Source: an uncultured Pirellulaceae bacterium (lineage in GTDB: Bacteria > Planctomycetota > Planctomycetia > Pirellulales > Pirellulaceae). Taken from it: 26,039 nt of DNA. The stretch is taken from positions 1-26,039 of the forward strand of contig CAKQWG010000022.1 in the NCBI GenBank assembly GCA_934278005.1. Reading direction: 5' to 3'. Under the pieces are notes generated by a model that was not told the origin of the DNA, searched no databases, and saw only the letters and a program-made list of their open reading frames with translations. Positions within the stretch are counted from its first letter, which is position 1, and every line of letters begins with the position of its first letter. This document shows, piece by piece, positions 14,795 to 23,063 of this stretch. The translations under genes were made by a program, and so were the position numbers.

Positions 14795-15988
14795 CTAACC
14801 ATCGCACAGTTCAAACAGCGCTGCGGCCCCCTGACCACCGCCGACGCACATCGTCACCACGCCAAAGCGTGCGCCGCGGCGCTGCATTTCATTAGCCAGT
14901 GTGCCAACCATGCGCGAACCAGTCATACCGTAGGGATGCCCAATAGCGATGGAGCCTCCGTTGACATTCAGCTTATCCCCATCGATGCCCAGCTTCTGCT
15001 GACAGCAGAGCACTTGCACTGCGAAGGCTTCGTTCAGCTCCCACAGATCGATGTCTGAAACCTTGAGTCCCTGTCTGTCGAGCAGTTTAGGGACGGCGTA
15101 GATGGGGCCGAGTCCCATCTCATCCGGTTCACAGCCAGCGACTGCTAGTGCTCGATAAACGACTTTCGGTTGCAGGCCCAGCTCTCGCGCCCGCTGCCGC
15201 GACATCAGCAGGCAGGCCGAGCTGCCGTCGGACATCTGCGATGCGTTACCGGCCGTCACCGTCCCACGGCCACTCCGCTTATCAAACACAGCGGGCAGCG
15301 CAGCGAGGCCCGCCAGCGTCGTCTCGGGACGGTTGCATTCGTCCTGCTCGAGGGTCAGCTCTTCCTGTGAGTCCAACTGCTTGGTCTGTGGGTTCATCAC
15401 ACCACGCCGCACGCGCATCGGAGCTAGCTCCTCGGCCAAACGTCCGGCTTGTTGAGCGGCAGCGGTGCGTAGCTGGCTCTGCAGCGCGTACTGGTCCTGC
15501 GCCTGCCGGCCGATATGGTATCGCTGGGCGATAACCTCAGCCGTGCTGCCCATGGTCATATACAGATTAGGGCGGTGCTCGACGATCCACGGATTGGGAT
15601 CCTGCGGACGCTCGGCGATCATGGTGATGCTTTCGACGCCACCGGCCAGGGCAACTTCCACCCCCTCGTGCACGATCTGCTGGGCGGCCATAGCCACGGC
15701 TTGCAGCCCCGAAGCGCAGAAGCGATTGACGGTAGCTGCCGCGATTGAGGCTGGCAGTCCCGCTCTAATAGCAGCCACGCGAGCCACGTTCATGCCCTGC
15801 GGCCCTTCGGGAAAGCCGCAGCCGACGAACAGATCTTCAATCTCTGCTGGATCAAGCTGAGGAGCCTTGGCCAGCACATGCGTTAAGCAATGTGCCATCA
15901 GATCGTCGGGGCGCATCAAGTTGAAGGCACCGCGAAAGGACTTAGCCAGCGGCGTGCGCGAACTGGCTACAACAACGGCTTCTCGCAT
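14795..15988 (-). CDS. fadA: Acetyl-CoA C-acyltransferase (thiolase, FadA-like)
   Basis: This thiolase cleaves 3-ketoacyl-CoA with CoA in the last beta-oxidation step, or condenses acyl-CoAs in reverse. The nucleophile is C91 in NRFCASGLQA (88-97). The GHPYGMTGSR segment holds H351, and the second catalytic cysteine is C381 in CVGGGQG (381-387). The length of 397 residues is standard. Start at the ATG at 15988, immediately before the conserved MREAVVVASSRTP. It lies 161 bases after the acyl-CoA ligase and 70 before the thioesterase on the same strand. Together with the FadJ-like protein it could form a trifunctional complex, as FadA/FadB do. The GHPYGMTG form, with Tyr in place of the common Leu/Phe, is a usual variant. 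Confidence 0.93.
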   Translation of the reverse strand: MREAVVVASSRTPLAKSFRGAFNLMRPDDLMAHCLTHVLAKAPQLDPAEIEDLFVGCGFPEGPQGMNVARVAAIRAGLPASIAAATVNRFCASGLQAVAMAAQQIVHEGVEVALAGGVESITMIAERPQDPNPWIVEHRPNLYMTMGSTAEVIAQRYHIGRQAQDQYALQSQLRTAAAQQAGRLAEELAPMRVRRGVMNPQTKQLDSQEELTLEQDECNRPETTLAGLAALPAVFDKRSGRGTVTAGNASQMSDGSSACLLMSRQRARELGLQPKVVYRALAVAGCEPDEMGLGPIYAVPKLLDRQGLKVSDIDLWELNEAFAVQVLCCQQKLGIDGDKLNVNGGSIAIGHPYGMTGSRMVGTLANEMQRRGARFGVVTMCVGGGQGAAALFELCDG

Positions 15989-16149
15989 AGCTCGATTTTC
16001 CCTTATTAAACAGGACGCGCTTCTTCACCACTCTCTTATTACTCACGATCCCGATCAGCCGTTTTGGCGTTAGCCACGGTTCCCTCGGCGCATCAACATC
16101 GCCTACTTATGATCGTCTGAAAACTACGCTACCCAATAACTCCTACCGC

Positions 16150-17673
16150 TCAACCCGGCGCACTACCTTGCCACTGATCTCGCAACGCCCGCTTTAGAAT
16201 CTTGCCATTGGAATTCTTAGGCAATTGCTGGATGAAATAAATGTACTTAGGCAACTTGAACTTGTGCAGCTCCGGCGCAGCAAACTGCAGCACTTGCTCT
16301 GCAGTCAATTCAGCGTCCTGCTTCAGGACGATGAAAGCGGCGATCTCCTCTTGGTACGTAGCGTCGGGAACTCCTACAACGGCCACTTCGGCCACGGCGT
16401 CCAAACAACACAGAACTTCTTCGATCTGCCGCGGTGAAATATTCTCACCTCCTTTGACGATCATATCTTTCTTGCGATCGGTAATGTACATATAGCCGCG
16501 CTCGTCGACATGCCCGATATCTCCCGAGTGCAGCCAACCATCGACGATCGCTGCGCGGGTAGCCGCAGCATCGCTCCAGTAGCCCAGCATGACGCTCGGG
16601 CCGCGAAAGCATAGTTCGCCCGTTTGGCCGACGGGCAGCATGCGATTGCCATCATCCTGTACACAGACCTCGAAGCCCGCCAAGGGGCGACCGGCGGAAC
16701 CAACCACATAGGTCTCGTCAGTCTCATAGGAACAGACTGCGCAGGTGGCTTCCGATTGACCATAACCGTCGTACACGCGGCACTCAAACAGCTGCTCGAA
16801 GCGTCTCCGCACCTCCTCGGGCAGTGGCGCCGAACCACCTGTGACGCGCTTCAAACTACTCACGTCATATTTTTCGCGCTCGGGATGATGGATCAGGCAG
16901 ACCATCATCGTCGGCACCAGCGAGCAACGTTCGACTTGGAAGCTTTCAATCGTCTGCAGAGCCAGCTCTGGCGAAAACTTACGCAGCAGTGCGGTAACGC
17001 CACCCAGCACAGCATTAAGATTCGTGACCAGGATACCGTACACATGGCTCATCGGCAGCGTCATCATCGACCGCTGACCGGCGGGCCAAGCGAGTCGTTC
17101 GGCAGCCGCAAGCGTGTTGTCAATGAGATTGCCATGAGAAATCATGACCCCTTTGGGATGGCCCGTCGTGCCCGACGTGTAAACCAACAGAGCTAAGTCG
17201 CCATTGCCGCACGAGGCCAAGCTGTTTAGCGGACTAGCCTCAACTAGCCGCGGCTCTAAATCCGTGCAGCCCGCTATACCAGATTCACCGAACGTTAGAA
17301 TCTGCCGAAAGCCATCGACTTGAACCGTCGCTTCAGCAATCCGCGGCGCCAACTCGGCCGATGTGATAACGAACAGCGCTCCCGAATTAGCGACGATGTA
17401 AGCCGCCTCGCGGGCTAACAACTGAGGCATCAAGGGGACGACGACAGCCCCCAGTTGAGCCAGCGCTTGAAAAGCGGCTGAGACCTCCAGGCAGTTGGCC
17501 ATCATGACCACTACTCGATCGCCCGATCCGATCCCCTGCTCGCGCAGCACTCGCGCGAGTTTGCGCGAGCGATCCATCAACTGAAAACTACTGCACCAGC
17601 TCCCCTCAAAGAAAGTCGAGTTATAATCGCCAAAGCGATCCAACGCATCGATCGAAAGCTGTGCGACGTTCAT
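16150..17673 (-). CDS. Acyl-CoA synthetase / AMP-dependent ligase
   Basis: This ANL-superfamily enzyme activates a carboxylic acid, probably a fatty acid, to its acyl-CoA through an acyl-AMP. From the ATG at 17673 it is 507 residues, with the P-loop YTSGTTGHPKG (165-175), YGQSEAT (304-310), SGD (383-385), TDRKKDMIVKGGENI (398-412) and the C-terminal catalytic lysine K491 in NSNGKILKR. The frame stays open to 17826, but those 51 residues are encoded by a repeat-rich stretch and AGAGG lies 7 bases before the inner ATG, so that start is preferred. It is the first gene of the fatty-acid set and feeds the thiolase, thioesterase and FadJ enzymes downstream. Chain length cannot be read. A long-chain ligase would usually be longer (about 560), so medium-chain or another acid is possible. 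Confidence 0.9.
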   Translation of the reverse strand: MNVAQLSIDALDRFGDYNSTFFEGSWCSSFQLMDRSRKLARVLREQGIGSGDRVVVMMANCLEVSAAFQALAQLGAVVVPLMPQLLAREAAYIVANSGALFVITSAELAPRIAEATVQVDGFRQILTFGESGIAGCTDLEPRLVEASPLNSLASCGNGDLALLVYTSGTTGHPKGVMISHGNLIDNTLAAAERLAWPAGQRSMMTLPMSHVYGILVTNLNAVLGGVTALLRKFSPELALQTIESFQVERCSLVPTMMVCLIHHPEREKYDVSSLKRVTGGSAPLPEEVRRRFEQLFECRVYDGYGQSEATCAVCSYETDETYVVGSAGRPLAGFEVCVQDDGNRMLPVGQTGELCFRGPSVMLGYWSDAAATRAAIVDGWLHSGDIGHVDERGYMYITDRKKDMIVKGGENISPRQIEEVLCCLDAVAEVAVVGVPDATYQEEIAAFIVLKQDAELTAEQVLQFAAPELHKFKLPKYIYFIQQLPKNSNGKILKRALRDQWQGSAPG

Positions 17674-17680
17674 CGGCGAA

Positions 17681-17685
17681 CCTCT
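17681..17685 (-). promoter_or_regulatory. Ribosome binding site of the acyl-CoA synthetase
   Basis: Read on the minus strand, AGAGG lies 7 bases before the ATG at 17673. It supports that start over upstream in-frame codons that would translate the repeat-rich leader. Confidence 0.5.
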
Positions 17686-17720
17686 TAGCCCACGGGGCAA
17701 AACCTGAGTCAATCTTAAAC

Positions 17721-17814
17721 AATATACACTGTCTCCTCGGCTAGGCTGTCCGCTGTATACATTGTCCGCTGCTACGCTGCTACGCTGTCCGCCGCTAGGC
17801 TGTCCTTTGTATAC
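17721..17814. repeat. Degenerate repeat cluster upstream of the acyl-CoA synthetase
   Basis: GCTAGGCTGTCC occurs at 17740-17751 and 17794-17805, each followed within a few bases by GTATAC (17755-17760 and 17809-17814), a period of 54 bases. Between them are partial copies such as GCTACGCTGCTACGCTGTCCGC. The cluster fills the 204-base gap between the HAD gene and the ligase start. It could be a leader with multiple operator half-sites or a decayed tandem repeat. Confidence 0.5.
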
Positions 17815-17877
17815 GTCGTTCTGCACACATCATCCTATGCGCAGGCTGCATCCAGGAAGCTAGCACAAAGCTATGGT

Positions 17878-18489
17878 TTACGAGCCGCACCAAGCTTCTA
17901 GACGCTCGATCAGCACTTTGGCTGATTCGAATTGATAAGTGCACCAACCGCGTTGCTGAGCGGCAGCGATGTTGTCGGCGCGATCGTCTGTGAAGAAAAC
18001 ATCATGGCCACTGCAGCCAGCCCGCTGCTCACAAACCTCGTAGATCTTGCTGTCGGGCTTCATGCTCTGCACTTCATAGCTCAAAACAATCTGGCTCCAC
18101 CATGTGCCCATCATGGGCCACTGCTGGAATTCAATCCAGCGCCAGTGCGCCTCGCAAGTATTCGATAGTATGCCCATCGGAATACCCGACTGCTTAACCC
18201 ACTCGATCGCAGCTAAAATTGGCAGGTTGGGCTGAAATATATCGCTGATAGCTTTCAGAATGCCCGCCACCGGGACGGCACTCTCGAGTTCCACATTGAT
18301 CTCGGCCGCGAATTCATGGCCGCTCACCAAGCCCGTCTCATAGCGATTTTGCAAGTCAGAATCGAAGACCACTTGTCGAACCAACTCGGCGGGCCGAGCC
18401 GCAAGCTGCGATAGCTGATCCACGGCTATCTGATGGTCAAAGTTAACCAGGACGTTGCCCAAGTCGAAGTACACAAAGCGGTGCGACAT
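17878..18489 (-). CDS. HAD-superfamily hydrolase, YihX-like (subfamily IA)
   Basis: This is a cytosolic phosphatase of the haloacid dehalogenase superfamily. Motif I is YFDLGNVLVNFD (7-18), with nucleophile D9 and Gly in place of the second Asp, exactly the DLGNV form of YihX, an alpha-glucose-1-phosphatase. Motif II is ILSNT (107-111) with S109, motif III lysine is K144 in QSMKPDSKIY, and motif IV is FFTDDRADN (165-173). The helical cap is about residues 20-85. The length, 203 residues, equals the E. coli relative. It starts 9 bases after the DUF1080 stop, so the two are probably one transcript, which suits a sugar-phosphate substrate. Substrate assignment is inference; other small phosphomonoesters are possible. 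Confidence 0.87.
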   Translation of the reverse strand: MSHRFVYFDLGNVLVNFDHQIAVDQLSQLAARPAELVRQVVFDSDLQNRYETGLVSGHEFAAEINVELESAVPVAGILKAISDIFQPNLPILAAIEWVKQSGIPMGILSNTCEAHWRWIEFQQWPMMGTWWSQIVLSYEVQSMKPDSKIYEVCEQRAGCSGHDVFFTDDRADNIAAAQQRGWCTYQFESAKVLIERLEAWCGS

Positions 18490-18498
18490 AGTTGCTGG

Positions 18499-19206
18499 CT
18501 ACTTTTGATCATCGAGAACCTGGATACGGATATTGCGATACCAAGCCTCAGTGGGAGGACCGGAGTGGATCTGCAGGCCGATGATTCCCGAGCGAGAAAT
18601 ATCAGCGTCTGTTTCGCGGTACTCGACCGTCGGATGGCCGTTGACGAACAGGGCGATCTTGTCCCCCACGGCGCGAATCCACAGCTCGTTCCAATCGCCA
18701 TCCTTAACCCATCCGGGCAGACGGTCGGCGGGCCCTTCGGCCAGCATTTTGTTGCGACGCGATTCATCGTACAATCCGCCCCACACCGGTCGCCCCCAGG
18801 CCTCGCCCACGTCGCACTGGTAGCCGCTTACCTCGTGGTCGCCGGCGATCCGTGCCGAGCGGAACTGCACGCCTGCATTATTCCCCTCGCCTTGCAGCTT
18901 GACTTCTAGCCGCAGCTCAAAGTCTCCGTAGGACTGCTTTGTACATAGAAATTCGTTGTTTGGGATATTCTTTTCGAGCGAGCCGGCCACAATGGCCTGC
19001 TTCTCGACTCGAAAGTGATCCAAGTTGCCCTCCCAACCACTGAGCGTTTTTCCATCGAACAGAGCCACGAAGCCGGGTTCCAGGGGCTTGTCCTTTGGCT
19101 TGTCCTCAGCACAGGCCAACTCGGCCGGCAGCCACAGTAGCGACAGACTCATCAGGCTGAGCAGAGTAACGGCGAGCGCGGGAGCGACTGTGAGAGCTGA
19201 TTTCAT
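18499..19206 (-). CDS. DUF1080 protein (3-keto-disaccharide hydrolase family), secreted
   Basis: This is a single-domain protein of the DUF1080 / 3-keto-disaccharide hydrolase family, which has a concanavalin-like jelly roll and is heavily expanded in planctomycetes. From the ATG at 19206 it has 235 residues: a signal peptide with hydrophobic core at about 7-27 ending near LACAED, the hallmark FVALFDGKTLSGWEG (46-60), a DFELRLEVKL strand (95-104), NNAGVQFRS (109-117) and the C-terminal GIIGLQIHSGPPTEAWYRNIRI (207-228). The LACAE site could be a lipobox (Cys at 32) or an ordinary signal cleavage. The frame opens earlier at 19281, but the inner ATG begins the signal peptide and has GGAG 11 bases upstream. 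It is likely to act on extracytoplasmic sugars; the substrate is unknown. Confidence 0.88.
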   Translation of the reverse strand: MKSALTVAPALAVTLLSLMSLSLLWLPAELACAEDKPKDKPLEPGFVALFDGKTLSGWEGNLDHFRVEKQAIVAGSLEKNIPNNEFLCTKQSYGDFELRLEVKLQGEGNNAGVQFRSARIAGDHEVSGYQCDVGEAWGRPVWGGLYDESRRNKMLAEGPADRLPGWVKDGDWNELWIRAVGDKIALFVNGHPTVEYRETDADISRSGIIGLQIHSGPPTEAWYRNIRIQVLDDQK

Positions 19207-19300
19207 AGCTGGCTGAACTCCGGAGGATGGAAGGAACTTGAGCAAGTTCGCGGCGAAGATGCGCATTAGTCTCCCAAGCATCCTACACAGTCAGGCAGCG

Positions 19301-19316
19301 GACAAGTAGACTTGTC
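19301..19316. promoter_or_regulatory. Perfect 7-2-7 palindrome between DUF1080 and ilvD
   Basis: GACAAGT (19301-19307), AG, ACTTGTC (19310-19316) form a perfect inverted repeat within the 203-base divergent gap, 94 bases before the ilvD ATG and 95 before the DUF1080 ATG. It could be a dimer operator serving either gene. A copy of a dispersed palindromic repeat is the main alternative. Confidence 0.4.
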
Positions 19317-19409
19317 TTGCAGGCGGGCTCAGTGGTCCGGCAGTCGCACACTATTCAGCCGCTCCACTGCGATCCAGGAATCGAATACTTCCAACCCATA
19401 GATTCAACT

Positions 19410-21086
19410 ATGACTCAAATTAACAAATACAGCAGCCGTATTACTCAGCCCAAAAGCCAAGGCGCATCGCAAGCGATGCTTTACGCCACCGGCCTGACCC
19501 CCGAGGACATGAACAAGGCTCAGATCGGGATTGGCAGCGTGTGGTATGACGGCAATTCCTGCAATATGCACCTTGGCAAACTGGCCGACGCCGTCAAACA
19601 AGGGGTCACCAAGGCGGGCATGGTGGGTATGCGTTTCAACACCATCGGCGTCTCTGACGGGATCTCGATGGGGACCGACGGCATGAGCTATTCGTTGCAG
19701 TCTCGCGATCTAATCGCCGACTCGATCGAAACCATCATGGCCGCTCAGTGGTACGACGGGCTGATAGCTCTGCCGGGTTGCGACAAGAACATGCCGGGCT
19801 GTCTAATGGCCATGGGCCGCCTGAATCGGCCGGCCCTGATGGTCTACGGCGGCACGATCCGACCCGGCAAGTGGAATGGTCAGTCCCTGGACATCGTCTC
19901 CGCCTTTCAGTGCTATGGACAGTTCCTTTCAGGCGAGATCAGCGACGAGGAGCGCGAACAAATCGTGCGGCATTCCTGTCCCGGTGCGGGCGCTTGTGGC
20001 GGCATGTACACCGCCAACACGATGGGCTCGGCTATCGAGGCCCTCGGCATGAGCCTCCCCTACAGCGGTTCCATCCCGGCGGAGGATCCAGCCAAGATCG
20101 ACGAATGCCATCGCGCGGGAAAAGCCATCTTGCATCTATTGGAAAAAGACATCAAGCCGCGCGACATCATGACTCGCGAGGCCTTCGAAAATGCGATGGT
20201 TGTCGTCGTGGCTCTGGGTGGTTCGACCAACGCCGTCTTGCATTTAATTGCCATGGCTCGCAGCGTGGACGTGCCGCTGACCATCGACGACTTCCAAGCC
20301 GTCAGCGACCGCGTACCCTATATCGCCGACCTAAAACCTAGCGGGAAATTTGTGCAAGAGGACCTGCACTCGGTCGGCGGCACGCCCGCGGCTATGAAGT
20401 ATCTGCTCGAGAAGGGTCTGCTGACGGGCGACTGCATGACGGTTACCGGCAAGACGCTGGGCGAAAACCTAGAGTCCGTGCCGGGACTGAAGGCTGGCCA
20501 GACGGTCGTCCAAACCGTTGAGAAGCCCATCAAAGCGACGGGTCACATTCGGATATTGCGCGGCAATCTTGCTCCAGAGGGAGCGGTAGCCAAGATCACT
20601 GGCAAAGAGGGTTTGAAATTCTCCGGTCCGGCCAAAGTCTTCGACAGCGAGGAGCTGATGCTCAAGGCACTCGAAGACAAGCAGATCGCCAAAGGGGACG
20701 TAATCATCATTCGCTATGAAGGGCCCCAGGGTGGACCGGGTATGCCTGAGATGCTTACTCCTACGTCAGCCATCATGGGTGCGGGTCTAGGTAGTGACGT
20801 TGCGCTGCTCACCGACGGCCGTTTTTCCGGAGGCTCACACGGTTTTATCGTCGGCCACATCACACCCGAAGCTCAAACGGGCGGGCCGATAGCGCTGATT
20901 GAAAATGGCGACGTCGTGACCATCGACGCCGAGACAAATCGGCTGGACTTCGACATCAGCTCGGCCGAATTGTCCAAGCGTCAGCAAGCGTGGCAGGCAC
21001 CGCCACTGAAGGCCACACGCGGCACGCTTTACAAGTACATTAAGAACGTCAAGTCGGCCTCGGAAGGCTGCGTGACGGACGAATAA
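19410..21086 (+). CDS. ilvD: Dihydroxy-acid dehydratase
   Basis: IlvD dehydrates 2,3-dihydroxy-isovalerate and 2,3-dihydroxy-3-methylvalerate in valine and isoleucine synthesis (cytosol, Fe-S and Mg2+ dependent). From the ATG at 19410 the protein is 558 residues, the family norm. Cluster ligands appear as C51 (GNSCNMH), C124 ([10 protein letters not shown]) and C196 ([15 protein letters not shown]). K126 is the expected carbamylated lysine. The C-terminal [16 protein letters not shown] block carries the active-site serine. The frame runs back to TTG 19317, but the added 31 residues are not family-like. The three-cysteine pattern of the IlvD/Edd family includes 2Fe-2S and 4Fe-4S types, which cannot be told apart here. 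Edd is less likely because of length. Its stop is 2 bases before the start of the A24-like gene. Confidence 0.95.
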   Translation: MTQINKYSSRITQPKSQGASQAMLYATGLTPEDMNKAQIGIGSVWYDGNSCNMHLGKLADAVKQGVTKAGMVGMRFNTIGVSDGISMGTDGMSYSLQSRDLIADSIETIMAAQWYDGLIALPGCDKNMPGCLMAMGRLNRPALMVYGGTIRPGKWNGQSLDIVSAFQCYGQFLSGEISDEEREQIVRHSCPGAGACGGMYTANTMGSAIEALGMSLPYSGSIPAEDPAKIDECHRAGKAILHLLEKDIKPRDIMTREAFENAMVVVVALGGSTNAVLHLIAMARSVDVPLTIDDFQAVSDRVPYIADLKPSGKFVQEDLHSVGGTPAAMKYLLEKGLLTGDCMTVTGKTLGENLESVPGLKAGQTVVQTVEKPIKATGHIRILRGNLAPEGAVAKITGKEGLKFSGPAKVFDSEELMLKALEDKQIAKGDVIIIRYEGPQGGPGMPEMLTPTSAIMGAGLGSDVALLTDGRFSGGSHGFIVGHITPEAQTGGPIALIENGDVVTIDAETNRLDFDISSAELSKRQQAWQAPPLKATRGTLYKYIKNVKSASEGCVTDE

Positions 21087-21088
21087 GT

Positions 21089-22279
21089 ATGGCGCGCAAA
21101 CGGCGGAGACGCCCTAATTGGCCGTATCGCTTGGCATGGCTGGGACTCTGGCTGGCGCTGCTGGGTTACGTGGGTCTTCAGACCGCCCTGCTGGCCGGAA
21201 CCTACGGACAGCGGGCTTACGGGACCGACTGGGGCCTGTCGTTTGTAGCCAGCCTTTTTGATGCGACTGTGGCGGTATTCTTCTTTGTCGTTGGAGCTTG
21301 CATCGGCAGCTTCCTAAATGTAGTCGCCTATCGCCTGCCCCTGGGAAGATTTATCGGCGGCCACTCGGCGTGCCCCTACTGCCAGACTCCCATCGACGGC
21401 TCCGACAACGTTCCGTTCCTAGCCTGGATCAAACTCCGCGGACGCTGCCGCACCTGCCATCTGCCGATATCCATCCAGTATCCACTGGTCGAACTCGCGG
21501 TGGCGATCCTGTTTGCATTCGTCTACGCCTCCGAATTTGCCCGTGGCGGAGCCAATCTACCGGGCGTGGCTGCCACTCCGGGCTTTGGCGGAGTAGTGCG
21601 AATCACGATTGACGCCACGCTGATTCTGCGGGTGGCGGTGTATCTATTCCTATTGAGCGGTCTGGTAGCCGCCGCCTTGATCGCCGTCAAACGCCGACGA
21701 GTTCCCCTGCATCTATATTTGTGGAGCGGCGCGCCGCTGCTGCTGGCGGGCCTGGGGCTGCCCGAGACGATCGTCGTGCCGTGGCGCCACGCAACGCAGC
21801 TCGGTGCTGTGGAAGCGCGGCTGGACGCCGTTGTGACTTTGGTTTGCGGAGCCGCGGTCGGGATAGCCATTGCACGCTTGCTGGCGCCACTGGCCTACCG
21901 CGGATTCGACCGCAGCTTGATAGCCTCGGACGCCGCTAGTACGCAAGCTAGACAGTTTATCGGGGCTATGGCCCTGGCTGGCTGCTGCGTCGGCTGGCAG
22001 AGCTGCGTTCCGCTGGCCTGGTGCGTTGTGCTGTGCGGCCTTGTAGGTGCAGTACTACTCCACGGGCTGTTCGGCCGCAGTAGCTCGCTATCCGCCGTAA
22101 ATCTGGCCGACCTGACGGTCTGGGTCTGGCTGGGTCTGCTAGTGTTTCGCGCGAATTGGAATTGGCTGTTGATCTGGCAGATACTGCCCGTCCAGATTCC
22201 TGAGATTATGCGGCACGTGCTGGGCGCACTGCTACTGGCACCACTGGTGTGGTACTTTGCCCGGCGCACCCCGCGCTAA
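21089..22279 (+). CDS. Prepilin-peptidase-like (A24) membrane protein lacking catalytic aspartates
   Basis: This 396-residue polytopic membrane protein has the N-terminal DiS-P-DiS domain of type IV prepilin peptidases: a helix with GACIGSFLNVVAYRLP (69-84), then CPYC (95-98) and CRTC (120-123), a zinc-binding Cys4 pattern, and YPLVELAVAI. In active PilD-type enzymes this is followed by an ALID...IPD aspartate and a GxGD motif. Here the first site reads ALIAVKRRRVP (196-206), with Ala199 where Asp is expected, and the second aligns to ARQFIGAMALAG (287-298), with Phe in place of Asp. About seven further hydrophobic segments follow. A working aspartic peptidase is therefore unlikely. The gene starts 2 bases after ilvD and 36 before hisA, so it appears co-expressed with amino-acid genes. 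Its present function is unknown. Confidence 0.8.
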   Translation: MARKRRRRPNWPYRLAWLGLWLALLGYVGLQTALLAGTYGQRAYGTDWGLSFVASLFDATVAVFFFVVGACIGSFLNVVAYRLPLGRFIGGHSACPYCQTPIDGSDNVPFLAWIKLRGRCRTCHLPISIQYPLVELAVAILFAFVYASEFARGGANLPGVAATPGFGGVVRITIDATLILRVAVYLFLLSGLVAAALIAVKRRRVPLHLYLWSGAPLLLAGLGLPETIVVPWRHATQLGAVEARLDAVVTLVCGAAVGIAIARLLAPLAYRGFDRSLIASDAASTQARQFIGAMALAGCCVGWQSCVPLAWCVVLCGLVGAVLLHGLFGRSSSLSAVNLADLTVWVWLGLLVFRANWNWLLIWQILPVQIPEIMRHVLGALLLAPLVWYFARRTPR

Positions 22280-22315
22280 CTTTCATTTCTTTTCACTACA
22301 CGACGAGAGACAAGC

Positions 22316-23038
22316 ATGCAAATTTGGCCCGCGATCGATTTACTCGGTGGCAAGTGTGTCCGGCTGCAGCAGGGTGACTATAACCGCGAGACGATTTTCG
22401 CTGACGATCCAACGTTGATGGCGGAGCAGTGGAAACAGGCCGGGACTAAATACCTGCACTTGGTCGATTTGGATGGAGCCAAAGACGGCAGCCAAGTCAA
22501 CGGGGATGTCATCCGCCGCATCGTCGAGCAGAGCGGTTTGGTGTGCCAAGTCGGCGGTGGAGTGCGCAGCGCGGAGACGATTGCCCGACTGCTAGAACTG
22601 GGGCTAGCGCGAGTCATCGTGGGGACGCGGGCTCTGAAGGATCCCGAATGGTTCGCTGCCATGGCCGACAAGTATCCACAGCAGCTGGTGCTGGGCATCG
22701 ATGCTCGCGATGGCATGGTCGCCACCGACGGCTGGCTCGAGACGTCCACCACATCGGCAGCCACGCTGGCTAAACAAGTCGAACAACTGACCGCTAACGT
22801 AGCGGCCATCGTCTATACTGATATCGCTCGCGACGGCATGCTAGCCGGTCCAAACTTTGAACAATTGGCCGACATGCAGCAGGCCACCGCCATTCCCGTC
22901 GTCTGCTCCGGTGGCGTGACCACCATGCAGGACATTGAGCGTCTGCTAGAGATGCAAACGCACGCGGCCATCGTCGGCCGAGCTATCTACGATGGGCACC
23001 TCGACTTGGCCACCGTGCTGTCCGCCTGCCCGCAGTAA
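22316..23038 (+). CDS. hisA: ProFAR isomerase (phosphoribosylformimino-5-aminoimidazole carboxamide ribotide isomerase)
   Basis: HisA catalyses the fourth step of histidine synthesis, an Amadori rearrangement on a (beta/alpha)8 barrel in the cytosol. The 240-residue length is typical. Visible hallmarks are PAIDLLGGKCVRL (5-17) with catalytic D8, LVDLDGAKDG (49-58), the phosphate loop QVGGGVRS (78-85), GIDARDG (127-133) with the second catalytic Asp at 129, YTDIARDGMLAGPN, and the second phosphate loop CSGGVTT. The ATG at 22316 follows CGAGAG. No other his gene lies in the window, so it is detached from a classical his operon and appears to share a transcript with ilvD and the A24-like gene. 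PriA-type dual function is not indicated by context. Confidence 0.95.
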   Translation: MQIWPAIDLLGGKCVRLQQGDYNRETIFADDPTLMAEQWKQAGTKYLHLVDLDGAKDGSQVNGDVIRRIVEQSGLVCQVGGGVRSAETIARLLELGLARVIVGTRALKDPEWFAAMADKYPQQLVLGIDARDGMVATDGWLETSTTSAATLAKQVEQLTANVAAIVYTDIARDGMLAGPNFEQLADMQQATAIPVVCSGGVTTMQDIERLLEMQTHAAIVGRAIYDGHLDLATVLSACPQ

Positions 23039-23063
23039 AACCATTGCAGGCGCAACGTGAGTT

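Noticed and set aside
17674..17826. N-terminal extension of the acyl-CoA synthetase to 17826
   Set aside because: The extension translates the repeat cluster (repeated VY.GQPS-like residues), is not part of ANL enzymes, and a ribosome site precedes the inner ATG at 17673.
21089..22279. Annotation as a working prepilin peptidase (pilD)
   Set aside because: The N-terminal domain fits, but the expected catalytic aspartates are not at their positions and no pilus genes are near, so activity is not claimed.
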